Of a stretch of 64,000 bases of DNA, positions 25,443-34,672 are shown in pieces. This stretch comes from Alphaproteobacteria bacterium. Its GTDB lineage: Bacteria > Pseudomonadota > Alphaproteobacteria > Micavibrionales > Micavibrionaceae. A program made the translations under genes and the position numbers. Each line of letters begins with the position of its first letter. Position 1 is the stretch's first letter. The stretch lies in assembly GCA_030432025.1 (NCBI GenBank), contig JAUIIA010000007.1, positions 38,521 to 102,520 of the forward strand. The letters are read 5' to 3'. The notes under the pieces were generated by a model. The model was not told the origin of the DNA and searched no databases. It worked only from the letters and a program-made list of their open reading frames with translations.

Positions 25443-26627
25443 ATGGTATTTTGGCGAAAAAAGAAGAATGCGAAAGAGCAGGAAGAGCAAGAGCGTGAGG
25501 ACAAGATTGTCCACCCGCCCGGCGAACCCGCTATTGAGCCTTCAATAGATGAAGACGATCCAAAGCTTGATCCTGAAACGGAACATGAGCTTGAGGAAAA
25601 CGGCAGCGAGATCATTGAAGACCTCGATGAAACGCCTGTTCCCAAACATACGGCGCAGGACGATACAAAAGAGCACGAAGACCTGTCTGACCATAGCGAG
25701 GAGGGCGGCTGGCTCTCTCGACTGACAACGGGGCTGTCTAAATCCACCAACAAATTTACCCAAGGCCTGACCGATCTGGTCACAAAGAAGAAGCTTGATC
25801 AGGATATGCTTGATGAGTTGGAAGAGCTCCTTATTGCTGCGGATTTGGGGCCGAAGACGGCGATGAAAGTGGTCGAAGATTTCTCCCAAGGTCGCTTCGG
25901 TAAAGACATTTCACAAGAAGAGGTGCAAGAAGCACTGGCTGATTCTATTGCTGCGATCCTCAAGCCCGTTGCCTTGCCATTCAATATTCAAAAGCCCGAT
26001 AACGGCCCGTTCGTTATCCTTATGTGTGGTGTAAACGGTGCGGGTAAAACAACAACGATCGGCAAGCTCGCACAGAATTTCAAAGACCAATATGGCTACA
26101 AAGTTATGATGGCTGCGGGTGATACGTTCCGTGCGGCAGCCGTTGAGCAGCTTGAGGTATGGTCAAAACGCACAAATTCCACACTGATTAAAAAGGATGT
26201 TGGTGCGGATGCAGCCTCTGTTGCCTTCGAAGCCTATGCCAAGGCCAAGGAAGAGGGCGCAGATGTGCTGCTGATCGATACAGCGGGGCGTTTGCAGAAT
26301 AAAGCCAATCTGATGGAAGAGCTGGCCAAGATTATCCGCGTACTTAAAAAGCAGGATGAAAGCCTGCCGCATGAAGTTGTGCTGGTTCTGGATTCCACAA
26401 CAGGTCAAAACGCGTTCTCGCAACTTGAAACGTTCAAGGAAATGGTCCATGTCAGCGGGCTTGTGGTCACAAAGCTGGACGGTTCTGCTAAAGGCGGTGT
26501 CTTGATCGGTCTGGCCGACCAATTCGGCGTGCCTGTCTACGCCGTTGGCGTAGGGGAAGCCGTAAACGATCTGCAACCGTTCGAACCGCAGCATTATGCC
26601 CGCAGTCTTGTGGGGCTGTCCGGTTGA
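25443..26627 (+). CDS. ftsY: Signal recognition particle receptor FtsY
   Basis: The 394-residue SRP receptor has a very acidic N-terminal A domain (about residues 10-85) and then the NG domain: GVNGAGKTTTIGKLA, AAGDTFRAAAVEQL, DTAGRLQNKANLMEEL, TKLDGSAKGG and the membrane-contact end GVGEAVNDLQPF. It works with Ffh at the inner membrane. It follows mtaB in a likely operon. Confidence 0.96.
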   Translation: MVFWRKKKNAKEQEEQEREDKIVHPPGEPAIEPSIDEDDPKLDPETEHELEENGSEIIEDLDETPVPKHTAQDDTKEHEDLSDHSEEGGWLSRLTTGLSKSTNKFTQGLTDLVTKKKLDQDMLDELEELLIAADLGPKTAMKVVEDFSQGRFGKDISQEEVQEALADSIAAILKPVALPFNIQKPDNGPFVILMCGVNGAGKTTTIGKLAQNFKDQYGYKVMMAAGDTFRAAAVEQLEVWSKRTNSTLIKKDVGADAASVAFEAYAKAKEEGADVLLIDTAGRLQNKANLMEELAKIIRVLKKQDESLPHEVVLVLDSTTGQNAFSQLETFKEMVHVSGLVVTKLDGSAKGGVLIGLADQFGVPVYAVGVGEAVNDLQPFEPQHYARSLVGLSG

Positions 26628-26681
26628 TGAGAATACGCTCTAAGTCATTGTCATTTATAAAAAAATAGGCGATAATGAAGT

Positions 26682-28100
26682 ATGGTTATTAGTCCTGATA
26701 TTATCCCGCCGGAAAGCTTCAATTCTGCCAAAGATGCTGTTGCGCAAGTCACCAAAATTTATGACGCGCACATTGCGTTCTTGCAGGAACAATTCCAGAA
26801 TTACGTTGATGGCAAAGTCGAGAAGACGCGCATTCGTGCCTTCTATCCTTATGCCCGTATTGCAACAAAGCTCGCCCGCAGGGAGGATACCCGCCTTTCA
26901 TATGGATTTGCGCCAAGACCCGGCACATACAGTACGACTCTGACACGTCCAGACATTTTCGACCATTACTATGAGCAGCAATTCAAAAACCTGCTTAGCA
27001 ACCATGATGTACCCATTGAAGTCGGCGTTAGCACAACGCCCATACCCGTGCACTTCGCGCTGGGTGAGGGATTCCACCTTGAAGGTGACCTGAGTGATGA
27101 TCAGCTTAAAGATCTGGTTGATATGTTTGATGTGCCTGATTTGGATATCATGGATGACGAGATTGCCAACGCCACATATGTGCCGAAGCCAGACGAAGAT
27201 GAGCCGCTGGCTTTATTTACCGGTCCCCGTGTTGACCTCAGCCTGCAGCGCCTGAAGCATTATTGCGGCATGCCGGCAAATCACTTCCAGAATTACGTAA
27301 TTTTTACGAACTACCAGTTTTATATCGATGAGTTTATCAAGATTGGTATGGAGCACGCCAATAAGGACGGCTTTGGTGAGTTTGTCCAGCCCATGAACCC
27401 TGACCGCCTGCCGCAAATGCCGGCATACCATCTGACCCGTGAAGGCGGAGCAGGGGTCACAATGGTGAATATCGGCGTCGGTCCATCCAACGCGAAAACG
27501 ATCACCGACCATATCGCTGTTTTACGACCACATGCATGGCTCATGCTCGGTCACTGCGCGGGCCTGAGAAACTCCCAGAATTTGGGTGATTATGTACTCG
27601 CTCACGGATACTTGCGCGAAGACCATATTCTGGATGCTGACTTACCGCCCTCTATTCCTATTCCTGCACTGGCTGAAATTCAGCAGGCTTTGGAGCAGGC
27701 TGTGGGTGAGATTTGTGGCTTTGAAGGTTACGACGTTAAGAAAGTAATGCGTACAGGTACGGTTGCGACCACAGATGACCGTAACTGGGAACTGCGTTCC
27801 TCTATTGGACAGAATAAACGCCTCAGCCAAAGTCGTGCTATTGCCATGGATATGGAGAGCGGAACAATCGCCGCCAACGGTTTCCGTTTCCGTGTTCCAT
27901 ATGGCACGCTTTTGTGTGTGTCAGATAAGCCGTTACACGGTCAGTTGAAGCTTCCGGGTATGGCGAATACCTTCTATCGTCACCGCGTTGACCAGCACCT
28001 GCAAATTGGCTTGCGCACGATGGAGTTGCTTAGAGATTTAGACCCGAAAAAACTACACAGCCGTAAGCTCCGTAGCTTTAACGAGGTTGCTTTTCAGTAA
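26682..28100 (+). CDS. amn: AMP nucleosidase
   Basis: Cleaves AMP to adenine and ribose 5-phosphate. The 472-residue protein has the Amn N-domain (YPYARIATKLARREDTRLSYGF) and a nucleoside-phosphorylase-like C-domain (MTREGG-like TREGGAGVTMVNIGVGPSNAKT, GHCAGLR, MDMESGTIAANGFRFR). It lies 54 bases after ftsY and ends in a terminator. Confidence 0.94.
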   Translation: MVISPDIIPPESFNSAKDAVAQVTKIYDAHIAFLQEQFQNYVDGKVEKTRIRAFYPYARIATKLARREDTRLSYGFAPRPGTYSTTLTRPDIFDHYYEQQFKNLLSNHDVPIEVGVSTTPIPVHFALGEGFHLEGDLSDDQLKDLVDMFDVPDLDIMDDEIANATYVPKPDEDEPLALFTGPRVDLSLQRLKHYCGMPANHFQNYVIFTNYQFYIDEFIKIGMEHANKDGFGEFVQPMNPDRLPQMPAYHLTREGGAGVTMVNIGVGPSNAKTITDHIAVLRPHAWLMLGHCAGLRNSQNLGDYVLAHGYLREDHILDADLPPSIPIPALAEIQQALEQAVGEICGFEGYDVKKVMRTGTVATTDDRNWELRSSIGQNKRLSQSRAIAMDMESGTIAANGFRFRVPYGTLLCVSDKPLHGQLKLPGMANTFYRHRVDQHLQIGLRTMELLRDLDPKKLHSRKLRSFNEVAFQ

Positions 28101-28105
28101 TTGAA

Positions 28106-28131
28106 AAGGCGCTTCCAAAAAGAAGCGCCTT
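28106..28131. terminator. Bidirectional terminator after amn
   Basis: AAGGCGCTTC (28106-28115) pairs exactly with GAAGCGCCTT (28122-28131). The flanking T-run is short on + (TTATT) and better on - (TTTTC), serving the convergent gene at 28160. Confidence 0.75.
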
Positions 28132-28159
28132 ATTCCCCCACCATATATTCTTTGTAACG

Positions 28160-28450
28160 TTAAACGACGACGTCTACGAGCGCTCCGCGTGGAACATCTG
28201 AAGTATCACCGCCGTTAACCAACGGGTTGATCAGTTGTTCGATACGTTGCTGGAACGCGTTATCATTATTTGTTGCTGAATCCTGTGTTTCCGCGGCAGC
28301 TGCGCCTTGAGGCTGCACCTGATTTTCTTCGGGTTGTTGGTTTTCCGGACGAACCGCGCCGTTATTTTGCGCGTTCTGCTGTTGCGTTTGAGCCGCTTGT
28401 GCTGACGCTATTTGCTGGTTTCCAACGATTCCGCTTAATGGTCCTGCCAT
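28160..28450 (-). CDS. Hypothetical small Gln/Asn/Ala-rich protein
   Basis: 96 residues starting MAGPLSGIVGNQQIASAQ, with a low-complexity Gln/Asn/Glu middle and a short ordered end (RIEQLINPLVNGG, PRGALVDVVV). No signal peptide is seen. The family is not recognised. GGAA precedes the start and a terminator follows the stop. It is divergent from the DUF2336 gene. Confidence 0.55.
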   Translation of the reverse strand: MAGPLSGIVGNQQIASAQAAQTQQQNAQNNGAVRPENQQPEENQVQPQGAAAAETQDSATNNDNAFQQRIEQLINPLVNGGDTSDVPRGALVDVVV

Positions 28451-28776
28451 TGTAAATTCCTGTAATTCTTAAAACTTTTCGCCACTTTAATGTTAACGCA
28501 GAAGAATTAAGAATTAGTATAGAGACTCCGTATTCTCAAATCAAATAAAAGGCCCGACGGCTTTTCTCTTTTTCTGAGCGTAGCGTTTTTATTTTATCGG
28601 AAGATCCGCGGCGTTAACCAAAATATAAGGATTTATCATTATAGTTAAGATCAAGAGACACGGGCGACTGCGTAAAAATCACTGCTTATCAAGGGTTTCT
28701 AGGCTTTCTGCCATCTCTTTAACAATAACAAATCTACGAACAGTGGAAACAACATTAAGTGTTTGGGGCAACTCTA
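28451..28776. other. 326-base divergent intergenic region
   Basis: An AT-rich region between divergent genes at 28450 and 28777. I see no ORF above 30 codons and no RNA gene. TTAACCAAAATATAA (about 28613-28628) resembles a CtrA half-site pair (TTAA-N7-TTAA) with a mismatch. Promoters for both genes presumably lie here. Confidence 0.5.
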
Positions 28777-29907
28777 ATGGATCTAAGTTTTTTAGATAAA
28801 TCATCGAATGTAACACCTTTGCTGGTTAAGCTTTATGACTCCCAGCAACTGGACAATCTTGCCAAGGACGAAAAGCCGATCGCAAGAGCCGAGCTGACAT
28901 CTGCTGTCAGCGAGTTGCTGGACATGGACCTTTCCCCGCGTGAAGGGGAGTTGATCGCCGACGTATTAATCGGATTGATGCGTCAGGCCGAACTGGATTT
29001 ACGCGAAGCACTGGCAGAGAAGCTTTCTCTTGTTGAGAATGTTCCGCTGCGCCTCGTACTTCAACTAACAAATGACGAGATTGATGTAGCCGGTCCTATG
29101 CTGAGCCGCAGCCCGGTTCTGGGTGATCTTGACCTTATCTACACAATCAAGTCTAAAGGCCCCGCATATTGGCAAGCTATCGCCAAGCGTGAGGAAATGA
29201 GCAATCAGGTGATTAACCTGCTTACAGATACACGCGATCTGGATACAGCGATCACACTGGCTAAAAACGAACAAATCACACTGACGGAACATGCTGTTGT
29301 AGTCATGAGTGACATGGCACAGAAGTCAGATGATCTGGCGATGCCTTTGCTTCGCCGTGATGAAGTTACAAGCGATGTAGCCAAGAAGCTGTTCAACTTC
29401 GTTGGAGAGCAAGTCAAAGCCTACATCACCGAAGAATATGGCGTACAAGCCGGTTCAATCGCGGATAGCGTTGATGAAGTCATTGTCGAATTGGTGGAAG
29501 CCAATAGGGCCGTAAGCGAATTCGCACCAACGGAAAACATGCTGAAAGCAGCCGACCGTTACAAAGAAAAGGGCCTGCTGACCAGTAAGTTGATGCTGGG
29601 CACGCTGCGTAGAGGCCAGATTCAGGCGTTTGTTGCACAGTTTGCAAAGTTCTCGGGCCTAAATGCTGAGACAACTCTGGAAATTATGTCTCAATCCAGC
29701 GGGCAGGGCTTGGCCGTTGCGTGTAAGGCATATGAATTGTCAAAAGAGGACTTCGTATCGATCTTTTTGCTGACAAACCGTATCCGTAATTCCGGCCGCA
29801 TGGTCGATCTGAACGATCTGAGCAAGGCAATTAATTACTTCACGAAGATTAAGAGTAATGTTGCACGCGGAATTATCGAGAATTCCAGCCAAAATATCCC
29901 TGCATAA
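28777..29907 (+). CDS. DUF2336 domain-containing protein
   Basis: 376 residues, ATG at 28777 (an in-frame GTG at 28759 is the alternative). It is helical throughout and HEAT-like, with the pattern of DUF2336: RAELTSAVSELL, LREALAEKLSLVENVPLRLVL, MLSRSPVLGDLDLIYTIKS. The family is widespread in alphaproteobacteria and of unknown function, sometimes linked with motility and cell-cycle regulons. It ends 2 bases before the convergent pgk stop. Confidence 0.82.
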   Translation: MDLSFLDKSSNVTPLLVKLYDSQQLDNLAKDEKPIARAELTSAVSELLDMDLSPREGELIADVLIGLMRQAELDLREALAEKLSLVENVPLRLVLQLTNDEIDVAGPMLSRSPVLGDLDLIYTIKSKGPAYWQAIAKREEMSNQVINLLTDTRDLDTAITLAKNEQITLTEHAVVVMSDMAQKSDDLAMPLLRRDEVTSDVAKKLFNFVGEQVKAYITEEYGVQAGSIADSVDEVIVELVEANRAVSEFAPTENMLKAADRYKEKGLLTSKLMLGTLRRGQIQAFVAQFAKFSGLNAETTLEIMSQSSGQGLAVACKAYELSKEDFVSIFLLTNRIRNSGRMVDLNDLSKAINYFTKIKSNVARGIIENSSQNIPA

Positions 29908-29909
29908 AA

Positions 29910-31115
29910 TCAGGCAGCTTTTTTAGCTTTTTCCAGCGCGGCAACACCGGGCAGGCTTTTGCCTTCCAACCATTCCAGAAATGCGCCGCCTGCCGTTGAG
30001 ACATAGGTGAAGTCACCGACGACACCCGCATTGTCCAACGCGGAAACCGTATCCCCGCCACCGGCAATGCTTTTCAACTTACCCGCATTAGTCAGGGTTG
30101 CCGCAGTTTGTGCCAATGCATTGGTGCCGGCATCAAACGGCTTGATTTCGAACACGCCCATCGGGCCGTTCCATAAAACCGTTTTACTGTTCTCGAAAAT
30201 TTTCTGATACGCGGCAATGCTTTTCGGGCCGATATCAATCGCCATATATCCCTCAGGGATGTCTGTGGCATCGACAATCTGGTTTTCCGCATCAACGCGC
30301 AGCTCTTTTGAAACTACACTATCGATCGGCAGAACGATCTCGCATTTTGCATCCTTGGCCGTCTCGAGGATCTTCAACGCCTCGTCCTTCATCTCCGTCT
30401 CACACAGGGATGCGCCAACATTCCCACCCTGCGCATAGACAAAGGTATTGGCCATCGCGCCGCCAAGAATCAGGTAATCAGCCTTTTTAACGATATTGTT
30501 AAGCACATTCAGTTTTGTCGAAATCTTGGAGCCGCCGACAATTGCCGCAACGGGATGCTCGGGGTTTTCTAGCGCGGCATCAAGCGCATTAAGCTCTTCC
30601 GACATCAGTAACCCTGCTGCAGCAGGAAGGTGCTTGGCCAGTCCTTCTGTACTTGCATGCGCACGGTGGGCGGCGGAAAACGCATCATTCACATACACAT
30701 CGCCCAAGGCTGCAAGCTGCGCTACGAATTCGGGGTCGTTTGCTTTCTCACCTTTATGGAAGCGCAGGTTTTCGAGAACAGCGACGTCGCCCGGTTGCAT
30801 CACATCGACAACCTTTTGTGCTTTCTCGCCAATACAGTCTTGCGCAAAGCTGATCTTGCAGCCCCAGCATTCTTCAAGGGTAGGGATCAAAAAAGCCAGA
30901 GACATCTGCGGGTTTTGCTCGCCTTCAGGACGACCGAAATGAGAGATGATCAAAACCTTGGCGCCAGCCTCGCGTAAATAATCAACACTGGGCTTAAGGC
31001 GGTCAATGCGTGTTGTGTCCATGACTTTGCCGCGACGGGCGGGGACATTGAGGTCGGCGCGAACCAAAACGCGTTTTCCTGCGACATCAATGTTTTTAAT
31101 GGACTGAAAATTCAT
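29910..31115 (-). CDS. pgk: Phosphoglycerate kinase
   Basis: The 401-residue glycolytic enzyme transfers phosphate between 1,3-bisphosphoglycerate and ADP. Motifs: KRVLVRADLNVPARRG, SHFGRPEG, LENLRFHKGE, NDAFSAAHRAHAST, GGSKISTKLNVL, NGPMGVFE and GGGDTVSAL. No gap or fapA neighbour is seen. It lies 9 bases downstream of the proline iminopeptidase gene. Confidence 0.97.
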   Translation of the reverse strand: MNFQSIKNIDVAGKRVLVRADLNVPARRGKVMDTTRIDRLKPSVDYLREAGAKVLIISHFGRPEGEQNPQMSLAFLIPTLEECWGCKISFAQDCIGEKAQKVVDVMQPGDVAVLENLRFHKGEKANDPEFVAQLAALGDVYVNDAFSAAHRAHASTEGLAKHLPAAAGLLMSEELNALDAALENPEHPVAAIVGGSKISTKLNVLNNIVKKADYLILGGAMANTFVYAQGGNVGASLCETEMKDEALKILETAKDAKCEIVLPIDSVVSKELRVDAENQIVDATDIPEGYMAIDIGPKSIAAYQKIFENSKTVLWNGPMGVFEIKPFDAGTNALAQTAATLTNAGKLKSIAGGGDTVSALDNAGVVGDFTYVSTAGGAFLEWLEGKSLPGVAALEKAKKAA

Positions 31116-31124
31116 AACGTACTC

Positions 31125-32126
31125 TTACACTCTGATGGTTTTTGCATGCTCGGTCGCTTCGATCAAACGGGAGCGAAGCGAGGGGTCCAACGCCGAATGT
31201 CCGGCATCGGGCACAACGATATAATCTGCCTCGGGCCAAGCCTGATGAAGTTTGTGCGCGGTGACGATAGGGCAAATCGCGTCATAGCGACCCTGAATGA
31301 TCGTTGTCGGTATTTTGCGGAAGGTATCGACATGGTTCATCAAACTGTCTTCCTTCGCAATAATCTCGTTCTTGAAGAAGTGCGCTTCGATACGGGCTAA
31401 CGCCACGGCTTGGTTTTTCTGCTCTTGCGTGGTGATGGTCTCGTAGTTGGGGTATAGAAGCGAGCATGCGCCTTCATAAAGGCTCCAGCCAATGGCGGCT
31501 TGCACACGGCGTTTTTCGTCGGAACCCGTCAAAGCTTCGTAATACTCATCCAGCAGATGTTCCTGCTTGTCTTCATCCACAAAGCTGGCGAATTGCTCCC
31601 ACGCTTCGGGGAAGACCTTGTTCATACCATATAAAAACCAGTCGACTTCTTCCTGCTCACACAAAAAGATCCCGCGCATGATCATGCTGATGCAATGCTG
31701 CGGATATTCGGCGGCGTAACTCATAGCCAGTGTGCTGCCCCATGATCCGCCGAATAAGTGCCAGCGCTCTATCTGCAGGTGTTTACGCAACGTCTCCACA
31801 TCCTGAACCAGATCTTTGCGTGTGTTGTTTTCGAGTGAGCCTGAAGGCGTGGACCGGCCGGAACCGCGTTGGTCAAAAATGACGATACGGTAATGGTCAG
31901 GGTCGAAAAAACGTCTGTGTGTGGGGGAGGCCCCGGCACCCGGACCACCGTGCAAAAGCAGGATGGGAATTCCGTCCGGATTTCCGCTTTGTTCCCAGTA
32001 AAGGTTATGTGTGTCATCCACCGCCAGAAACCCGCTGGAGTAGGGGGTGATAGACGGAAAAAGACCAAGCAGTGTTTTAGCTGCGTTTTTGGCCTGGGCG
32101 CGGTCTGAGTCGTGCTGTCTGTACAT
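31125..32126 (-). CDS. pip: Proline iminopeptidase
   Basis: Alpha/beta hydrolase of peptidase family S33 that removes N-terminal proline. The 333-residue protein has the oxyanion motif LLHGGPGAGASP, DQRGSGRS, the nucleophile elbow GGSWGSTLA, and the catalytic His in PDAGHSA, with Asp in GRYDAICP. Length and motifs are typical. It is upstream of pgk in the same direction. Confidence 0.93.
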   Translation of the reverse strand: MYRQHDSDRAQAKNAAKTLLGLFPSITPYSSGFLAVDDTHNLYWEQSGNPDGIPILLLHGGPGAGASPTHRRFFDPDHYRIVIFDQRGSGRSTPSGSLENNTRKDLVQDVETLRKHLQIERWHLFGGSWGSTLAMSYAAEYPQHCISMIMRGIFLCEQEEVDWFLYGMNKVFPEAWEQFASFVDEDKQEHLLDEYYEALTGSDEKRRVQAAIGWSLYEGACSLLYPNYETITTQEQKNQAVALARIEAHFFKNEIIAKEDSLMNHVDTFRKIPTTIIQGRYDAICPIVTAHKLHQAWPEADYIVVPDAGHSALDPSLRSRLIEATEHAKTIRV

Positions 32127-32217
32127 ACGGAGATGTCCTGAAGACGTTAAATATTAATATCTTTACAAAATTGTCGTAACCCTATGACGTTTTTACGGCC
32201 TATGCAACGCTAACCGA

Positions 32218-33084
32218 CTAATTTTCAGCAGAGTCTTCCTCGTCTTTTTCATCAGGCAGGATTTCTATGGCCGTGGGGTGGTCAATTTGGATGTACGCAC
32301 CGTTATAATCCTCGATCCATCCGCGAACGCGAACGCTTTTGTTGTTCCATTCAAGCGGGTTGTAACCGGCCTTGGAGAAGTGCCTGCGGTTCTCGGGCGC
32401 GACCGAAACCGTAAAGTCCGTACGCCAGTTATTTCCAAAGTTCAGATATATTCGGTTTTGTTTTATGGCGGCGCTTCTGATGCGTCCCTCAACAATTTGA
32501 AAGCTGTTGATATGGTTCTCTGCTTCGTCTGGTGTAAGCACGGCATCTGCCTGCTCCCATATGCCTAGTTTGTCGTCACGGGCAGCTTTTTCCAAAGCGT
32601 ATAGCTGCTCTGCCATTTCGGGGTTAAATCGCGAAGGCCTTGCCTGTACCAACCCCAGCCTGACTAGCATGCCTTGCACCCACGCCTTGTCGCTCTGACG
32701 TTCCAGATGCGCGAGACTATGATTCAGGCGGTTCGTACGGCCAATGTCCCTGTTCTTGGTCCTGTAAAGATTGACTTGCTCACCCTCCAGCATGTCTTTC
32801 AGGATTTTAAACGTGGTCTGGGCGAAGGGGCCCACACGCTCCACCGTATAATCGGGTAGACGGATGCCGACAAGATTGACGATTTCTCCGTTCGAAAGTT
32901 TGAGCGTTTGCGGGGTGACAACCTCGATCACTCGCGTCATGCCGAAATTGCGTAAGGCACCAAAGTCACCATGCGGAAACCTTTCCTCCTCTTCCGCGTA
33001 GGAAAGACTTGGGGTGAGCAAGGCCGATAAAAAACTGGCCAGTACTATCAAAAACGGTAATATGTGAGGCGTTCGAATAAACAT
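32218..33084 (-). CDS. Exported SNase-like (thermonuclease fold) protein
   Basis: The ATG at 33084 gives a 288-residue protein with a signal peptide (ILPFLIVLASFLSALLTPSLSYA). An SNase/OB-like domain follows (VIEVVTPQTLKLSNGEIVNLVGIRLPD, LVRLGLVQARP, AARDDKLGIWE). A second domain is OB-like (IRSAAIKQNRIYLNFGNNWRTDF). The catalytic Arg-Glu-Arg set of staphylococcal nuclease is not clearly complete, so nuclease activity is doubtful. Its start is 18 bases from the divergent M48 start. Confidence 0.75.
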   Translation of the reverse strand: MFIRTPHILPFLIVLASFLSALLTPSLSYAEEEERFPHGDFGALRNFGMTRVIEVVTPQTLKLSNGEIVNLVGIRLPDYTVERVGPFAQTTFKILKDMLEGEQVNLYRTKNRDIGRTNRLNHSLAHLERQSDKAWVQGMLVRLGLVQARPSRFNPEMAEQLYALEKAARDDKLGIWEQADAVLTPDEAENHINSFQIVEGRIRSAAIKQNRIYLNFGNNWRTDFTVSVAPENRRHFSKAGYNPLEWNNKSVRVRGWIEDYNGAYIQIDHPTAIEILPDEKDEEDSAEN

Positions 33085-33102
33085 GATCTGTACTAACTGT
33101 GG

Positions 33103-34569
33103 ATGGAGACTATGGCCAATATCAAGCGTTTGTTTTTGAAACAAGGAATTTTCCTGAGCATTCTACCGCTTCTCTTTCTGGGGGCATGCTCCACCAACCC
33201 CGCGACGGGACAGCAGCAATTCACCGCACTCATGTCCCCCGCACAAGAAGTACAGGTCGGCGCGTCCGAACACCAAAAAATCATTCAGCAATTCGGTCTG
33301 GAAAAAGACCCGCAGATCAATTCTTACGTCGATACCATTGGTAAAAGCGTTACCGCGGATACCGAGCGCCCCGATGTTCAATATAAATTCTTTGTCCTCG
33401 ATAGCCCGATCGTCAACGCCTTTGCTCTGCCGGGCGGGTATATTTACATCTCCCGCGGCTTGTTGGCTTTGGCGAATACCGAAGCGGAAGTGGCGGCGGT
33501 GCTCGCGCATGAGACAGGGCACATTACTGGCCGTCACTCGGCTGAGCGTTATTCCCGCGGTGTTGTCACCACACTGGGCGCAGGTATTCTGGGCGCTGTT
33601 CTCGAATCCGATGGCGCAGCACAAGCATTGGGGACAGGCGCAAACCTTTACTTGAGCTCCTATTCCCGTGGTCAGGAAAACGAAGCCGATACGCTGGGGC
33701 TTCGTTACATGACCCGTGGGCAATATGATGCGGATGCGATGTCCTCCTTCCTGTATTCCCTGCAACGCCAGTCCGATCTGGATGCGAAAGCAGCTGGGCG
33801 CGGCAGCACATCTTCCTTTAGCTACTTCTCAACGCACCCGGCAACGGGCGAGCGCGTTGCCAAAACCCGTGCCGAAGCGCAAGCATACCCGGGCGGCGGT
33901 AAAGTCGGCCGTAATGAGCATTTAAGTGCAATTTCAGGAATGGTCTACGGCGATAGCGCGGAGCAAGGATTTGTCCGTGGCCAAAACTTCTATCATCCGG
34001 GGCTGGGTTTCACATTTGAGGTGCCCTCAGGTTTCTCCATTACCAACCAACCGACGCAAGTTGTCGCCACATCTGCGCAAACAGGCTCGGCGATTATCTT
34101 CGATATGGCTGCATCACAAGGGTTGGCACCTGCTAACTACGTGCAGAATTGGGTGAAGGACAGAACGCTTCAGGACCTTGAGAGCATCACAGTCAACGGT
34201 ATGCCGGCCGCAACGGGGAGTTTCTCCGGTGTAGTGCAGGGGCGCGCAACGACTATCCGTCTGGTCGCGATCCGTTACGGCGACAAGTTTGCCCGTTTCC
34301 AAATCGCGATCCCGCAAAATGCACCAGCCAGTCTGGTTACGGGACTAAGAAGCACCACATATAGCTTCCGTTCACTTTCGCAGGCAGAACGCAGCTCGGT
34401 TAAACCGCTGAAGGTGAGTGTCTTTACAGCAAGAGCAGGGGATACGGTTGCCTCCAGAGTGCAAGCTGCTGTCTTCGAAAACTATAACGTGGAACGCTTC
34501 CGTGTTCTTAATGGCTTGGCTCCGAACGAGGAACTAAAAAGCGGCGTGATGTATAAGACCGTCCAGTAA
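33103..34569 (+). CDS. M48-family zinc metalloprotease lipoprotein
   Basis: 488 residues. A lipoprotein signal with lipobox LGAC (Cys29) is followed by the M48 domain with zinc motif HETGH (136-140) and the third ligand in GQENEADTLGLRYM. The C-terminal half has a beta-rich domain of unknown type and a terminal LysM-like segment (VFTARAGDTVASRVQ, LNGLAPNEELKSGVMYK). It resembles BepA/LoiP-type periplasmic quality-control proteases. An ATG at 33112 is also possible. Confidence 0.88.
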   Translation: METMANIKRLFLKQGIFLSILPLLFLGACSTNPATGQQQFTALMSPAQEVQVGASEHQKIIQQFGLEKDPQINSYVDTIGKSVTADTERPDVQYKFFVLDSPIVNAFALPGGYIYISRGLLALANTEAEVAAVLAHETGHITGRHSAERYSRGVVTTLGAGILGAVLESDGAAQALGTGANLYLSSYSRGQENEADTLGLRYMTRGQYDADAMSSFLYSLQRQSDLDAKAAGRGSTSSFSYFSTHPATGERVAKTRAEAQAYPGGGKVGRNEHLSAISGMVYGDSAEQGFVRGQNFYHPGLGFTFEVPSGFSITNQPTQVVATSAQTGSAIIFDMAASQGLAPANYVQNWVKDRTLQDLESITVNGMPAATGSFSGVVQGRATTIRLVAIRYGDKFARFQIAIPQNAPASLVTGLRSTTYSFRSLSQAERSSVKPLKVSVFTARAGDTVASRVQAAVFENYNVERFRVLNGLAPNEELKSGVMYKTVQ

Positions 34570-34576
34570 GCAGACG

Positions 34577-34623
34577 TAAAAAAGCCGGACAACCTAGGTG
34601 GGGGAGAGGAAGGTTGCCCGGCT
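34577..34623 (-). terminator. Terminator of rpoH
   Basis: AGCCGG-A-CAACCT (34583-34595) pairs with AGGTTG-C-CCGGCT (34611-34623), one opposed A/C. The T-run is on the - strand (A-run at 34577-34583). It may also end the convergent M48 transcript weakly. Confidence 0.8.
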
Positions 34624-34672
34624 GATTTAAAACATAGGTCACTTCGCAGTAACCGATATTTAAAAGAGGATT

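Noticed and set aside
28451..28776. Hidden tRNA or small gene in the 326-base gap
   Set aside because: No cloverleaf, no T-arm consensus and no convincing ORF with a ribosome-binding site.
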